64,000 nt of DNA from Hyphomonadaceae bacterium (GTDB lineage Bacteria > Pseudomonadota > Alphaproteobacteria > Caulobacterales > Hyphomonadaceae): positions 1 through 64,000 of the forward strand of contig JALHLR010000006.1 in the NCBI GenBank assembly GCA_022844475.1, in the 5' to 3' direction. The translations under genes and the position numbers were made by a program. This document shows positions 36,877 through 46,362 of this stretch, piece after piece. The notes beneath the pieces were generated by a model that was given only the letters and a program-made list of their open reading frames with translations, did not search any database and had not been told where the DNA came from. How positions within the stretch are numbered: the stretch's first letter is position 1; each line of letters starts with the position of its first letter.

Positions 36877-38184
36877 TTGAGCGTACACATCTTGCCCGAC
36901 GCTTCGCCTCAACTGGCGACATCGCCGCCCATTCGCCGGCTCCCGCTCTGGGAGTTCGTCGCGATGACCGCGATGCTAATGGCGCTCAACGCCCTCGCAA
37001 TCGACATCATGCTGCCGGCCCTGCCCGACATGGCGGTGTCGTTTGGCCTAGCGCAGGCGCTCGAGCATCCGATCCAGTGCCCGGCGGTTCTGGACCCGAA
37101 CTCCAACGACCAGCAGTTGATCATCGTCGCCTACATGCTCGGCTTCGGCGTCTCGCAGCTGATTTACGGGCCGCTGACCGATCGCTTCGGCCGCCGGCGA
37201 GTCCTGTTCGTGTCGTTGCTCTTCTACGTCCTCGCCGCCATTCTCTGCATTTACGCCCCGACCTTCGATCTGCTGATTGCAGCCCGCGTCTTCATGGGGG
37301 CCAGCGCAGGTGGCAGCCGAGTGATCGCTGTCTCTGCCGCACGCGATCTCTATGTCGGCCGGCAGATGGCCAAGGTCATGTCGCTTGTGATGATCGTTTT
37401 CATGGTGGGGCCGATCCTCGCGCCCTTCATGGGTCAGGTCATGCTGCAGTTCATGACCTGGCACGGCATCTTCTGGGTCCTCGCCGCCTTTGGCGTGTTC
37501 ATGTTCCTTTGGGTCCTGATCCGCCTGCCGGAGACTCTCCCGCCCGAGCGCCGCATCCCGCTCAATCCGCGATCGATGCTACGCAGCTACTGGCAGGTGA
37601 TCCGCACGCGCGAGGCGCTGGGCTACACAATCGCCTCCGGCTTCCTGTTCGGCGCGCTGATGAGCTACATCTCGTCGTCCGAACAACTCTTCCACAACGT
37701 CTACCCGACCGGCGACCAGTTCCCGCTCTGGTTTGCAGGCGCCGCCATTGCGATGACGGCATCCAACCTGATCAACTCGCGCATTGTCGAGAAGCAGGGC
37801 ATGCGAAAGATCTCGCACGCCGCGCTGATCGCCTTCGTGATCGTCAGCGCCATCCACGCGGCCTTCGCCCTCGCCGGCCCGGTCGACTTCCCGATCTTCT
37901 ACACCCTCCTGCTCGCCGCTTTCTTCTGCATCGGCTTCCAGGGACCGAACTATAACGCCATCGCCATGGAGCGGCTCGGAGCCTTCGCGGGCTCTGGCGC
38001 AGCCCTCATTGGCTTTGCCTCATCCTTCGTGTCCGCCTCGATCGGCGGCCTCATCGCCCGCCAATTCGACTGCACCATAACGCCAATCTTCGTCGGGCAT
38101 TTTGTCCTTGGCGCGCTCGCGCTGCTGGTCATCTTCATCACCGAGCGAGGCCGCCTGATGCAATCGTCCGCTTCAACACCCTGA
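36877..38184 (+). CDS. Bcr/CflA-type multidrug efflux MFS transporter
   Basis: A 435-residue major-facilitator protein with twelve predicted helices. ALAIDIMLPALPDMA in helix 1, the QLIYGPLTDRFGRRRV loop between helices 2 and 3 and RVFMGASAGGSRVIAVSAARD match the Bcr/CflA drug/proton antiporter group. The only start giving the full first helix is a TTG; an ATG at codon 30 lies inside helix 1. There is an unusual insert after helix 1 (QALEHPIQCPAVLDPNSND). It heads a run of four same-strand genes. Confidence 0.82.
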   Translation: MSVHILPDASPQLATSPPIRRLPLWEFVAMTAMLMALNALAIDIMLPALPDMAVSFGLAQALEHPIQCPAVLDPNSNDQQLIIVAYMLGFGVSQLIYGPLTDRFGRRRVLFVSLLFYVLAAILCIYAPTFDLLIAARVFMGASAGGSRVIAVSAARDLYVGRQMAKVMSLVMIVFMVGPILAPFMGQVMLQFMTWHGIFWVLAAFGVFMFLWVLIRLPETLPPERRIPLNPRSMLRSYWQVIRTREALGYTIASGFLFGALMSYISSSEQLFHNVYPTGDQFPLWFAGAAIAMTASNLINSRIVEKQGMRKISHAALIAFVIVSAIHAAFALAGPVDFPIFYTLLLAAFFCIGFQGPNYNAIAMERLGAFAGSGAALIGFASSFVSASIGGLIARQFDCTITPIFVGHFVLGALALLVIFITERGRLMQSSASTP

Positions 38185-38208
38185 TTTCTCCTGAGCGGCG
38201 GCTAGCCC

Positions 38209-38874
38209 ATGATCACCGTCCACCATCTCAACAACTCCCGCTCCCAGCGCGTGCTATGGCTGCTGGAAGAACTCGGCGCGCTCTACGAGGTGAAACGCTA
38301 CCAGCGCGACGCGAAGACCATGCTGGCTCCCCGCGAGCTGACGCGCATCCACCCGCTCGGCAAGTCGCCCGTCATCACCGACAACGGAAAGACCATCGCG
38401 GAGACCGGCGCGATCATCGAATACATCCTCGACAATTACGGCGACGGCCGCCTCATCCCGAAACCCGGCACGCCCGAACGCCTTCGCTTCACCTATTGGC
38501 TCCACTATGCCGAAGGCTCGGCGATGACGCCGCTGTTGCTGAAACTGATCTTCACGCACATCCCGAACAGCGCGCCGGGTCTCGTGCGCGGCCTTCTCAG
38601 ATCGGTGATGTCCAAGGTGCAGGAACGCGTCTCCGATCCCCAGGTCCTGCTGCACATGAACTACTGGGACGAGGAACTCTCGAAATCCCAATGGTTTGCG
38701 GGCAATGAATTCACCGCCGCCGACATCATGATGAGCTTCCCGCTCGAGGCAGCAGCCAGCCGCGCCGGTGGCCGCTCGCGCCCGATGATCGCAGCGTTCC
38801 TCGACCGCATCCACGCCCGCCCCGCCTACATCAACGCTCTCAAAAAGGGCGGCCCCTATGACTATGCGAGTTGA
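38209..38874 (+). CDS. Glutathione S-transferase family protein
   Basis: A 221-residue GST. The thioredoxin-like domain opens ITVHHLNNSRSQRVLWLLEELG with a catalytic-type Ser, and contains HPLGKSPVITDNGKTIAETGAIIEYI, which supplies the glutathione-binding Pro and Glu-Thr/Ser pair. The all-helical domain ends with FTAADIMMSFPLEAA. This wording resembles bacterial beta-like or YfcG/YghU-like GSTs. It lies 24 nt after the efflux gene and 3 nt before the LysE exporter, suggesting a shared detoxification role. Confidence 0.88.
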   Translation: MITVHHLNNSRSQRVLWLLEELGALYEVKRYQRDAKTMLAPRELTRIHPLGKSPVITDNGKTIAETGAIIEYILDNYGDGRLIPKPGTPERLRFTYWLHYAEGSAMTPLLLKLIFTHIPNSAPGLVRGLLRSVMSKVQERVSDPQVLLHMNYWDEELSKSQWFAGNEFTAADIMMSFPLEAAASRAGGRSRPMIAAFLDRIHARPAYINALKKGGPYDYAS

Positions 38875-38877
38875 GGC

Positions 38878-39480
38878 GTGCCCCCTTCCTTCGCAGAATT
38901 CCTGATTGCCGCCATCGTGATGGAGATCACGCCAGGCCCCAACATGACGTGGCTGGCCTTGCTGTCTGCGCGCGAAGGACGCGTTGCTGGATTCCATGCT
39001 GTTGCGGGCATCGCAACGGGCCTCACAGTGCTTGCCATCTTCGCCGCAATCGGCGCCGCCGCGCTGATCACGACATGGCCGCTCCTCTACACCGCGCTGC
39101 GTTGGGGTGGCGTGCTCTTCCTACTCTTCCTGGCCTGGGAGGCCTGGGTCGGAGAGAAGGATGACGGGAAGGCCGTCGAGCCGGAGCGCCAATTCCGGCG
39201 CGGCCTGATCGTCAACCTCCTGAACCCCAAGGCGGCGGCCGTCTTCATCGTTATGATCCCCGGCTTCGCCGGTTCGGATGCCCCGGCAGGCGCGCTTATC
39301 GCAATGACGCTGACCTACCTCGCCATCGCGACGCTTGCGCACGTGCTGATCGTCGCTTTCGCTGGCAGCTTCGAGAGGGCGCTTGCCGATCCGCGCCGCG
39401 AAAGGATCGTCCGCCGGATCTTCGCCCTCGCGCTGGCAGGCGTCGCAATCTGGTTCGCATTCGGGACGGCGCACACATGA
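38878..39480 (+). CDS. LysE/RhtB-family exporter
   Basis: A 200-residue membrane protein with five to six helices, starting at GTG (the only start covering helix 1). EITPGPNMTWLALLSAREGRVAGFHAVAGIATG is the family N-terminal signature, and RFRRGLIVNLLNPKAA-type wording (here FRRGLIVNLLNPKAAAVF) is the second. LysE/RhtB proteins export amino acids or related solutes. Its last 4 nt overlap the next gene start. Confidence 0.85.
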   Translation: MPPSFAEFLIAAIVMEITPGPNMTWLALLSAREGRVAGFHAVAGIATGLTVLAIFAAIGAAALITTWPLLYTALRWGGVLFLLFLAWEAWVGEKDDGKAVEPERQFRRGLIVNLLNPKAAAVFIVMIPGFAGSDAPAGALIAMTLTYLAIATLAHVLIVAFAGSFERALADPRRERIVRRIFALALAGVAIWFAFGTAHT

Positions 39481-40148
39481 TCCCCCGCGAACTCATCGCC
39501 ACGGCAAAAGTCCCGGGCGGCGTCGAACTTCGCCTGGTGCGCCATGGCGACGATTACATCATCATGGTCGACAACAACGAACTCATGAGCAGCCGCGTTG
39601 GTGGCTCGGAGGAAGCGCTCGCAACCATGACATGCGACCGCCTCCGCGAAAGCATCGCGCCTCACCTGCTCATCGGCGGCTATGGCATGGGCTTCACCCT
39701 GCGCGCTGCACTGGCGAGGCTCGGCCCCAAGGCAAACCTGACTGTCGCAGAACTTGTACCCGAGATAATCGCCTGGGCGCGCGGCCCCATGGCGACCCTC
39801 ACCGCCGGCTGCCTCGAGGATCCTCGTGTCCGCCTACTCGCAGGCGATGTCGCCGCAGCGATCACCACCGCAACCAATCGCTACGACGCCATCCTGCTTG
39901 ACGTCGACAACGGCCCATCAGGCCTGGTCCGCGCCGCCAATGACGGCCTCTACTCGGTGAAGGGCCTCGGCGCCGCGATGTCCGCGCTGAGGCCCGGCGG
40001 CATTCTCGCTATCTGGTCCGCCGCCCCCGACGCCGCTTTCACCAAGCGCCTGAAGCACGTGGGCTTCGGTGTCGAAGAAGTCACCGTCCGCGCCCGCAGC
40101 AATGGCAAGGGGCCGCGTCATACGATCTGGTTCGCAAGCCGCCGTTAG
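39477..40148 (+). CDS. Spermidine synthase-like SAM-fold protein
   Basis: A 223-residue protein with a spermidine-synthase/methyltransferase fold: LIGGYGMGFTLRAALARLG (glycine loop), LTVAELVPEIIAWARG (acidic residue binding the cofactor ribose), a DVAAAI segment and DAILLDVDNGP, where the polyamine synthase active-site Asp would lie. It is shorter than true SpeE and lacks a recognisable N-terminal beta barrel. The actual substrate is not evident. Translationally coupled to the LysE gene by ATGA and overlapping the convergent rlmJ stop by 4 nt. Confidence 0.75.
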   Translation: MIPRELIATAKVPGGVELRLVRHGDDYIIMVDNNELMSSRVGGSEEALATMTCDRLRESIAPHLLIGGYGMGFTLRAALARLGPKANLTVAELVPEIIAWARGPMATLTAGCLEDPRVRLLAGDVAAAITTATNRYDAILLDVDNGPSGLVRAANDGLYSVKGLGAAMSALRPGGILAIWSAAPDAAFTKRLKHVGFGVEEVTVRARSNGKGPRHTIWFASRR

Positions 40149-41038
40149 TCCTCGACCTCAGCCGACGGGCTCTCCACACGCCACCCCGCGCCCGCGCCCT
40201 GCGCCGTCAACTCGCACAGCCACGGCAACGCCGCACGCAAGTGCTCCGCCACGCCGAACGGTGCATTCGCGATCACCACGCCGGCCCCGCCCAGCTTTCC
40301 CTCGCCAATCGCACGAACCCAGAGATCCGCGACCAGCACTTTCTCCGGAGCAACCCCGCCTTCCTCGATCAGCATCGATGCCAGTTCGCCATCGAACGCT
40401 GCCACTTGGTCGAGGTCCTTGATCGGCCGCCAGAACACATACACGCCCTGCGGCCACCGCTTCACGCCTGCACGGGCAGCCTTCAGCATCCAGTCGAAGT
40501 CCGCTTTCCGCGCGCCCGCCGCAACCTCGAACGGCGGATCGACGAGGACCAGCCCACGCCGCTCCGGCGGCGGCAGATAGGCTGGCAGCGCATCGAAACC
40601 GTCGCGCTGCTCGATCTTCACACGTCCGTCCCGCCCCATCGCCTCGCGCAGCAGCGCGGCGCTCGGCTCATGCAACTCGCACAATCGCAGCGCATCGTCC
40701 GGCCGCGCCATGCGCGAAGCAATGAAGGGCGAGCCGGGATAGTGCCGCAGCCCCTCCGAATTCATCTCCCGCACCACGCCCAGCCACGGCGCCAGCGCCG
40801 CCCGGACAGGATCAGGCGCATCCCCCACCGCGCCCCAGACGCGCCCCACGCCATCCTTCCATTCGGGACTGCGCTCCGCCTCATCGCCTTCAAGATCGTA
40901 GATCCCGATCCCCGCATGCGTGTCGATGTAGCGGTAAGGCGCTGCCTTCTGGTTCAGCCGGTCAAGGCACAGCGCCACCGCGACATGCTTCACCACATCC
41001 GCGAAATTCCCAACGTGAAAGGCATGCCGGTAATTCAA
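40145..41038 (-). CDS. rlmJ: 23S rRNA (adenine2030-N6)-methyltransferase
   Basis: A 297-residue enzyme opening MNYRHAFHVGNFADVVKH, the conserved RlmJ start, with YIDTHAGIGIYDL (SAM loop) and the catalytic motif DPPF at 167-170. E. coli RlmJ has DPPY; Phe is an accepted variant. The protein is slightly longer than E. coli's at the C-terminus. It methylates A2030 of 23S rRNA before 50S assembly. It is divergent from the zinc-ribbon gene. Confidence 0.93.
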   Translation of the reverse strand: MNYRHAFHVGNFADVVKHVAVALCLDRLNQKAAPYRYIDTHAGIGIYDLEGDEAERSPEWKDGVGRVWGAVGDAPDPVRAALAPWLGVVREMNSEGLRHYPGSPFIASRMARPDDALRLCELHEPSAALLREAMGRDGRVKIEQRDGFDALPAYLPPPERRGLVLVDPPFEVAAGARKADFDWMLKAARAGVKRWPQGVYVFWRPIKDLDQVAAFDGELASMLIEEGGVAPEKVLVADLWVRAIGEGKLGGAGVVIANAPFGVAEHLRAALPWLCELTAQGAGAGWRVESPSAEVED

Positions 41039-41159
41039 GTTACACTCCTTGCCCTGCTCGATGACGCACTTATCATCGCTCTTTCAACGATGAAACTTGC
41101 GCGACGACGCAGGCATCCTAAGTGCTTCATTCGAGTGCATTTCAGCCCCGGAGTCCCGC

Positions 41160-41507
41160 TTGCCGCTCTTCCTCTGCCCAAACGACAATTCCCAGATGCA
41201 GAAGATCTCGCGCGAAGGCGTGGACATCGACATCTGCCCGAGCTGCAAGGGCGTCTGGCTCGACCGCGGTGAACTCGACAAGCTGCTCGTAGCCGAGCGC
41301 GAAGAGTCCGAGAAATCCGTGCAAGCCCACCGCCGCTTCCAGGAAGAGGTGAAAAGCTTCGAGCGCAATCCCGACGACTGGAAGCGCAGCCACAAATATG
41401 ACGACGAGCGCAAGCGCTACCGCTACGACGGCGACGACGATGACGACGACCGCAGCCGCCACCGCAAACGTCGCGGCGGGTTCGACCTGTTCGACATTTT
41501 CGATTGA
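41160..41507 (+). CDS. Small TFIIB-type zinc-ribbon protein with charged tail
   Basis: About 115 residues from a TTG start that has a GGAG site 8 nt upstream; the frame stays open to 41097. The zf-TFIIB domain shows CPND at 6-9, CPSC at 26-29 and GVWLDRGELDKLL. The first knuckle has Cys-Pro-Asn-Asp, so one metal ligand would be Asp or missing. A Glu/Lys-rich helix follows, then an extreme tail with six consecutive Asp (93-98) and basic runs (RHRKRRGG). The family has no settled function. Its stop meets the convergent hypothetical gene directly. Confidence 0.78.
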   Translation: MPLFLCPNDNSQMQKISREGVDIDICPSCKGVWLDRGELDKLLVAEREESEKSVQAHRRFQEEVKSFERNPDDWKRSHKYDDERKRYRYDGDDDDDDRSRHRKRRGGFDLFDIFD

Positions 41508-42284
41508 TCAGTCGCCAAAGCCGCGATCGACGAAATCCGGCTTCTGCGACAGCCGGCCTACAATCGTGTTGAGCCCGCCCAGGCTAGCCGCGCCGCCAGC
41601 CATGGCCGCCATCTGGCCGCGGTCGTCGGCGGAGCCAGGTGGTGCCTTGGCAACGCTGCGCGTTCCATTGGTCGATACCCACTCGCCTCCGTCGCATCCG
41701 ACCAGCCACGGACATTTCGGCATATACGCGGCGAAGTGCTCGGCCAGGTCTTCCTTCGAGCGCGACATCACGGAATCCATGTTCCCCGTCCGCGCAGCCA
41801 GTTCCCTGCCTGCACATTCCTTTGCCTTCGGCCCAAACTGCGCCTCACAGGGATCCTTGCCCATCAGGCTTGCGAGGCCGGGCGGAACCCCGCGATCATT
41901 GAGGGTCGCTGGCGGACCAAGATAGACGCTGTCCTCCCCCGCCTTCCTGTCTTTCGTATCAGCCGATGGCGCGCTTGGACCGGAAGACCGCGGCGCCGGC
42001 GCCTCCGCGCTTTGTGGCAGGGTCTCTGGAGGGCGCGGCGCCCGCGCCCGCGGCGGCGTAACGCCCGCCATGGGCTCAGGCTCGGTGAACTCCAGGTCGG
42101 GCAGAAGCTCGACGGCCAGCACCACCTGACGGCTGGTATCAGGCGGTGGTGGCAACGCACCCGCGATCATCCCGCTCACAGCCAACAGCAGGACCGCGTG
42201 CGCAAGCACAGAGGCGCCGGCCGGCGCATGTTTGCGCCAGCGGGGCGAGCCCAACAACTGTCTTATGCGTTCCCGCCAGATCAT
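41508..42284 (-). CDS. Hypothetical TonB-like membrane-anchored proline-rich protein
   Basis: A 258-residue protein not recognised by family. A basic N-terminus (MIWRERIRQ) and one membrane helix (about 22-44) are followed by a Pro/Ala/Glu-rich stretch (45-115), the layout of TonB-like and other periplasm-spanning proteins. The C-terminal domain (about 125-258) has four cysteines (146, 157, 191, 197) that could form two disulfides in the periplasm, and ends in a Gly/Ala-rich segment. No TonB C-terminal motif was recognised. Confidence 0.65.
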   Translation of the reverse strand: MIWRERIRQLLGSPRWRKHAPAGASVLAHAVLLLAVSGMIAGALPPPPDTSRQVVLAVELLPDLEFTEPEPMAGVTPPRARAPRPPETLPQSAEAPAPRSSGPSAPSADTKDRKAGEDSVYLGPPATLNDRGVPPGLASLMGKDPCEAQFGPKAKECAGRELAARTGNMDSVMSRSKEDLAEHFAAYMPKCPWLVGCDGGEWVSTNGTRSVAKAPPGSADDRGQMAAMAGGAASLGGLNTIVGRLSQKPDFVDRGFGD

Positions 42285-42342
42285 CCATCCGGGATTATGC
42301 CCCGAAAGCGGACGATCGCGGAATCAAGAAATCCGTCCGCCC

Positions 42343-42966
42343 TCAGGCGATTTCGGCGTGGGTCGTCACAATCTTGCCCACAAGACCGTAAGCAAGCGCC
42401 TGTTCGGCGCTCATCCAGTAGTCCCGGTCCGTGTCCTTCTTGATCTGCTCAAGCGTCTGGCCGGTGGCCGCGGCGAAAATCTTGTTCAGCCGCTCGCGCA
42501 TCCGGATAATTTCGCGCGCCTGGATCTCCACGTCGGAGGCCTGGCCGCCAACGCCGCCGCGGGGTTCGTGCAGGAGGAAGCGGGTGTTGGGCAGGCAGAA
42601 CCGATTCTCCTTCTTGCCCGCCGCATAGATCAGCGCGCCTGCCGAGGCGCACCAGCCCGTGCCGAGAATGCGCACAGGCGCGCGCACGAACTTGATCATG
42701 TCGTGGATCATGTCGCCTGATTCCACATGTCCACCCGGCGAGGACAGGACCAGCAGGATCGGCTTGTCGCTTACAGCCGAATACGCCAGCAGCTGCGCGC
42801 ATACCGAGCGCGCGATCTTGTCGTTGATCTCGCCCGTCAGCAGGATCGTTCGCGAATCGAACAGCGCCTTGTCCAGTTGGGATGAGCTGCTCTCTTCCTT
42901 TTTCGAGTCCGGGCCTTCGTCCTCGTCGTCCTCGTCGAGGTGGAAGAAGTTGGGGCGATTCGTCAT
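42343..42966 (-). CDS. ClpP-family serine protease (ATP-dependent Clp proteolytic subunit paralogue)
   Basis: A 207-residue S14 peptidase. The triad is intact: Ser 108 in GWCASAGA, His 133 in RFLLHEP and Asp 182 in DTDRDYWMSAEQALAYGL. The N-terminus differs from housekeeping ClpP: residues 10-30 are strongly acidic then Ser-rich, and the oxyanion loop is SSPGGHVESGD. No clpX or trigger-factor gene is adjacent, unlike the main clpP locus, so this is probably a secondary ClpP, common in alphaproteobacteria. Partner ATPase unknown. Confidence 0.85.
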   Translation of the reverse strand: MTNRPNFFHLDEDDEDEGPDSKKEESSSSQLDKALFDSRTILLTGEINDKIARSVCAQLLAYSAVSDKPILLVLSSPGGHVESGDMIHDMIKFVRAPVRILGTGWCASAGALIYAAGKKENRFCLPNTRFLLHEPRGGVGGQASDVEIQAREIIRMRERLNKIFAAATGQTLEQIKKDTDRDYWMSAEQALAYGLVGKIVTTHAEIA

Positions 42967-43053
42967 GGAAACTCCGATGGATCGTGCCCGCCATAGGTGG
43001 CGGTCCGGGCGGTCCGGGTCAATGCCCGCGCTACTTCATTGAAACGCCAAGGG

Positions 43054-43581
43054 TTAATGACCGGCGAACCACACCAGATAGCTGACGTTTATTCCCTGGC
43101 CCGAGAGCTTGGTGTCACCCTGCAGCTCCGGCAGGCAAACCAGGAAGGCCGCGCCCGCGATCTTTGCGCCAGCCTTCCGCAGGAGCTTCACGGCCGCCAT
43201 GGCGGTACCTCCGGTCGCGATAAGGTCGTCCACCAGAAGCACGCGGTCGCCCGGCGCAATTGCGTCCGTATGCATTTCCATAGAGTCGACGCCATACTCC
43301 AGTTCATAGCTTTCGGTGATCACATGATGGGGCAGCTTGCCCTTCTTGCGCAGCGGCACGAACCCCGCCGACAGCTGGTGCGCCACCGCCCCGCCAAGGA
43401 TGAAGCCGCGCGCTTCGATCCCCGCCACCTTGTCGATCTTGGCGCCGGCCCAAGGCTGCACCAGCTCGTCCACAGCCTGCCGAAACGCCCGCGGATCGCC
43501 CATGAGCGTGGTCACGTCCCGGAACATGATCCCCGGCTTGGGGAAGTCCGGAATAGTGCGGATCGCGTCTTTCAGTTCCAT
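43054..43581 (-). CDS. apt: Adenine phosphoribosyltransferase
   Basis: A 175-residue type I phosphoribosyltransferase making AMP from adenine and PRPP. Motifs: [26 protein letters not shown] at the start, [17 protein letters not shown], and the PRPP loop [14 protein letters not shown]. Length is exact for bacterial Apt. It lies downstream of mtnP on the same strand, whose product adenine it would recycle. Confidence 0.95.
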   Translation of the reverse strand: MELKDAIRTIPDFPKPGIMFRDVTTLMGDPRAFRQAVDELVQPWAGAKIDKVAGIEARGFILGGAVAHQLSAGFVPLRKKGKLPHHVITESYELEYGVDSMEMHTDAIAPGDRVLLVDDLIATGGTAMAAVKLLRKAGAKIAGAAFLVCLPELQGDTKLSGQGINVSYLVWFAGH

Positions 43582-43643
43582 GGTCCGTCCCTGTGTGACG
43601 AAACGGTAGGTAGATCATCTGCGGATATCGGGAAAGTGACAGG

Positions 43644-44288
43644 CTAGGCTTGGTCTGAGCGCGCCAGCTTCCGCGTCTCCGCCTCCGCGCCCTTCACCCA
43701 CGCCGCGAAGTGCGGCTCCGCCCACATCCGATCGATATAGCCCTGCGCTCCGGCCGAGCGGGGGATTGCATACGTCACGAACCGAGTCACCACCGGCGCG
43801 TACATGGCGTCGGCAATCGACCACCGCCCGAACAGGAACGGCCCGCCCGACCGCGCCAGCCATTCGCGCCACAGCGCGTCTACCCGCGCTGCATCGGCCA
43901 GCCCGTCAACAGTCATTCGCGACGCATCACTACGCCGCCGGATGTTCATGGGCGCATCGTTGCGCAAGCTCGCAAAACCCGCATGCATGATCGCGCTCGC
44001 CGCCCGCGCCAGCGCCCGCGCCGTCGCATCGGCTGGCCACAGCGTGGGCTGCTGTTCCGCCGCCCACTCACAGATCGCAAGGCTCTCCGGGATCACCACG
44101 CCGCCGCCGAGATCCAGCGCCGGCACCCGCGCATTCGGTGACACCGCCCCGAACACCGGCTTCCCGCCCATCTCCGGCAGCTGATGCATCACTTCGTCAA
44201 ACGCAACGCCGCCCACCCGCAGCGCCAGCCACGGCCGCATCGACCACGAGGAATAGTTTCTGTCCCCGATATGCAGCTTCGGCGTCAT
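43644..44288 (-). CDS. Glutathione S-transferase family protein
   Basis: A 214-residue GST. The N-terminal domain reads LHIGDRNYSSWSMRPWLALRVGG with the catalytic-type Ser in SSWS, and SPNARVPALDLGGGVVIPESLAICEWAAE supplies the glutathione-binding segment. This opening is typical of the group related to E. coli YfcF/maleylacetoacetate isomerase-like proteins. It starts 12 nt after the LysE gene on the same strand, mirroring the GST-LysE pair at 38.2-39.5 kb. Confidence 0.87.
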   Translation of the reverse strand: MTPKLHIGDRNYSSWSMRPWLALRVGGVAFDEVMHQLPEMGGKPVFGAVSPNARVPALDLGGGVVIPESLAICEWAAEQQPTLWPADATARALARAASAIMHAGFASLRNDAPMNIRRRSDASRMTVDGLADAARVDALWREWLARSGGPFLFGRWSIADAMYAPVVTRFVTYAIPRSAGAQGYIDRMWAEPHFAAWVKGAEAETRKLARSDQA

Positions 44289-44300
44289 TCGCTTATCCCC

Positions 44301-44939
44301 TCACTTGTGCTGCTGCATCCCGAACGCCACCAGCAGCGCGATCGCAATGAACACCACGCCGACGCCGCGCTCGAACCAGCGTCGGATCTGCGGCTGCCCC
44401 AGAAAACGCGACATCGCCCCGCCCACGTGCGTGTACATCCACTGGATCGCCAGATCGATCACTGTACCTATGATCCCCAACGTCAGCATCTGGTTCGCAA
44501 GGCTCTGCTGCGGGCTGATAAATTGCGGCAGGAAGGTCAGGAACCAGAAAATCGTCTTCGGATTGCCGAACCCGATCACCAGCCCATCGAAGAACGCGCC
44601 ACGATGCACCGCGATGACCGGCGCCGGCTGCGCCGGATCGACCACCGGCTGCGTCCTGAAGGACCGGATGAGTGCCAGGACGCCGATCAGCGCCAGATAA
44701 CCCGCCCCAGTCCACTTCAGGATGAAGAACAGCAACTCGGAGGTTGAAATCAGGACCCCAAGGCCAAGCAGTGTCAGCGCGAAATACACGACATTGGCGA
44801 CCTGTATTCCCAAGCCCGCCATCATGCCCGCGCGATGCCCGCGCAGCGCCGCTTGCGACATGATAAACATCACGTTCGGGCCGGGCGCGAGACTGACCAG
44901 CGTGGTCAACCCGATGAACAACAGGAGATTGTCGGGCAT
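44301..44939 (-). CDS. LysE/RhtB-family exporter
   Basis: A 212-residue exporter with about six helices. LVSLAPGPNVMFIMSQAALRGHRAGMMAGLGIQ and FFDGLVIGFGNPKTIFWFLTFLPQFI are the family signatures. Residues about 115-122 form a polar loop. Probably exports amino acids or homoserine-like metabolites. Lies 69 nt downstream of mtnP. Confidence 0.88.
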   Translation of the reverse strand: MPDNLLLFIGLTTLVSLAPGPNVMFIMSQAALRGHRAGMMAGLGIQVANVVYFALTLLGLGVLISTSELLFFILKWTGAGYLALIGVLALIRSFRTQPVVDPAQPAPVIAVHRGAFFDGLVIGFGNPKTIFWFLTFLPQFISPQQSLANQMLTLGIIGTVIDLAIQWMYTHVGGAMSRFLGQPQIRRWFERGVGVVFIAIALLVAFGMQQHK

Positions 44940-45008
44940 CTAGGCTTTCTTCTTACCGCCGTGTTCGGCCCGTCACACTGGGGATGTGGAAGGACGCACC
45001 CGGCGCCG

Positions 45009-45887
<879 letters not shown>

Positions 45888-46362
45888 GCCCAACCCCTGC
45901 AAACCACATCACGCTGGCTGCACTCTATAGGCGCGAACCATCCGGGCCAGCACGGGTACGTCCCCGGCGACCAGATCATTTCGTATTCGATTTGAAGAGA
46001 TGCAGCGAGCCGGGATCCGTCCGCTCAACAGCCCCGAAGAACGGCGCGGATCCCGGAATACGCTTCGCAGCGTACGAGCATTTTTGGTGCACTCCCGGCG
46101 GATGAACCGCAATACTCAAAACGGGCGCGGATCGATTCAATTCTGCAGCGTGATTTTTTCGTCGCGCTCGATGGATGCATCTGCAACTGACCACGGCGCA
46201 TCACCCGGCTTGGTCGTACACAATCCCTGTCTCGATCGAACCCATGGCGCCGCGCAGGTTCCATATGTGAGCCTGCCTGGACCGCCAGTCCAAGCTGAGG
46301 GTGCTGCGCATCCTGGATTGGTCGCCAGGTAGACGATTGCGGAGCGCTCAATTCACCGGGGC
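45888..46362. repeat. Non-coding repeat-like stretch between mtnP and the first cysteine lipoprotein
   Basis: About 475 nt without a convincing gene; two short readings (one per strand) lack ribosome sites and coding character. The stretch contains a hairpin with perfect 10-bp arms CCGGGATCCG (46010-46019) and CGGATCCCGG (46047-46056) around a 27-nt loop. Next to it is a small hairpin TACGCT/AGCGTA (46059-46074). The CCGGGATCC core recalls the element in the surA-pdxA gap. The part nearest mtnP should hold its promoter. The rest, to 46362, shows nothing recognisable and has lower local GC near 46080-46160. Confidence 0.5.

Noticed and set aside
46000-46332. Short open frames on both strands in the mtnP-lipoprotein gap
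   Set aside because: No ribosome sites, no family resemblance, atypical composition, and they cross hairpin repeats.
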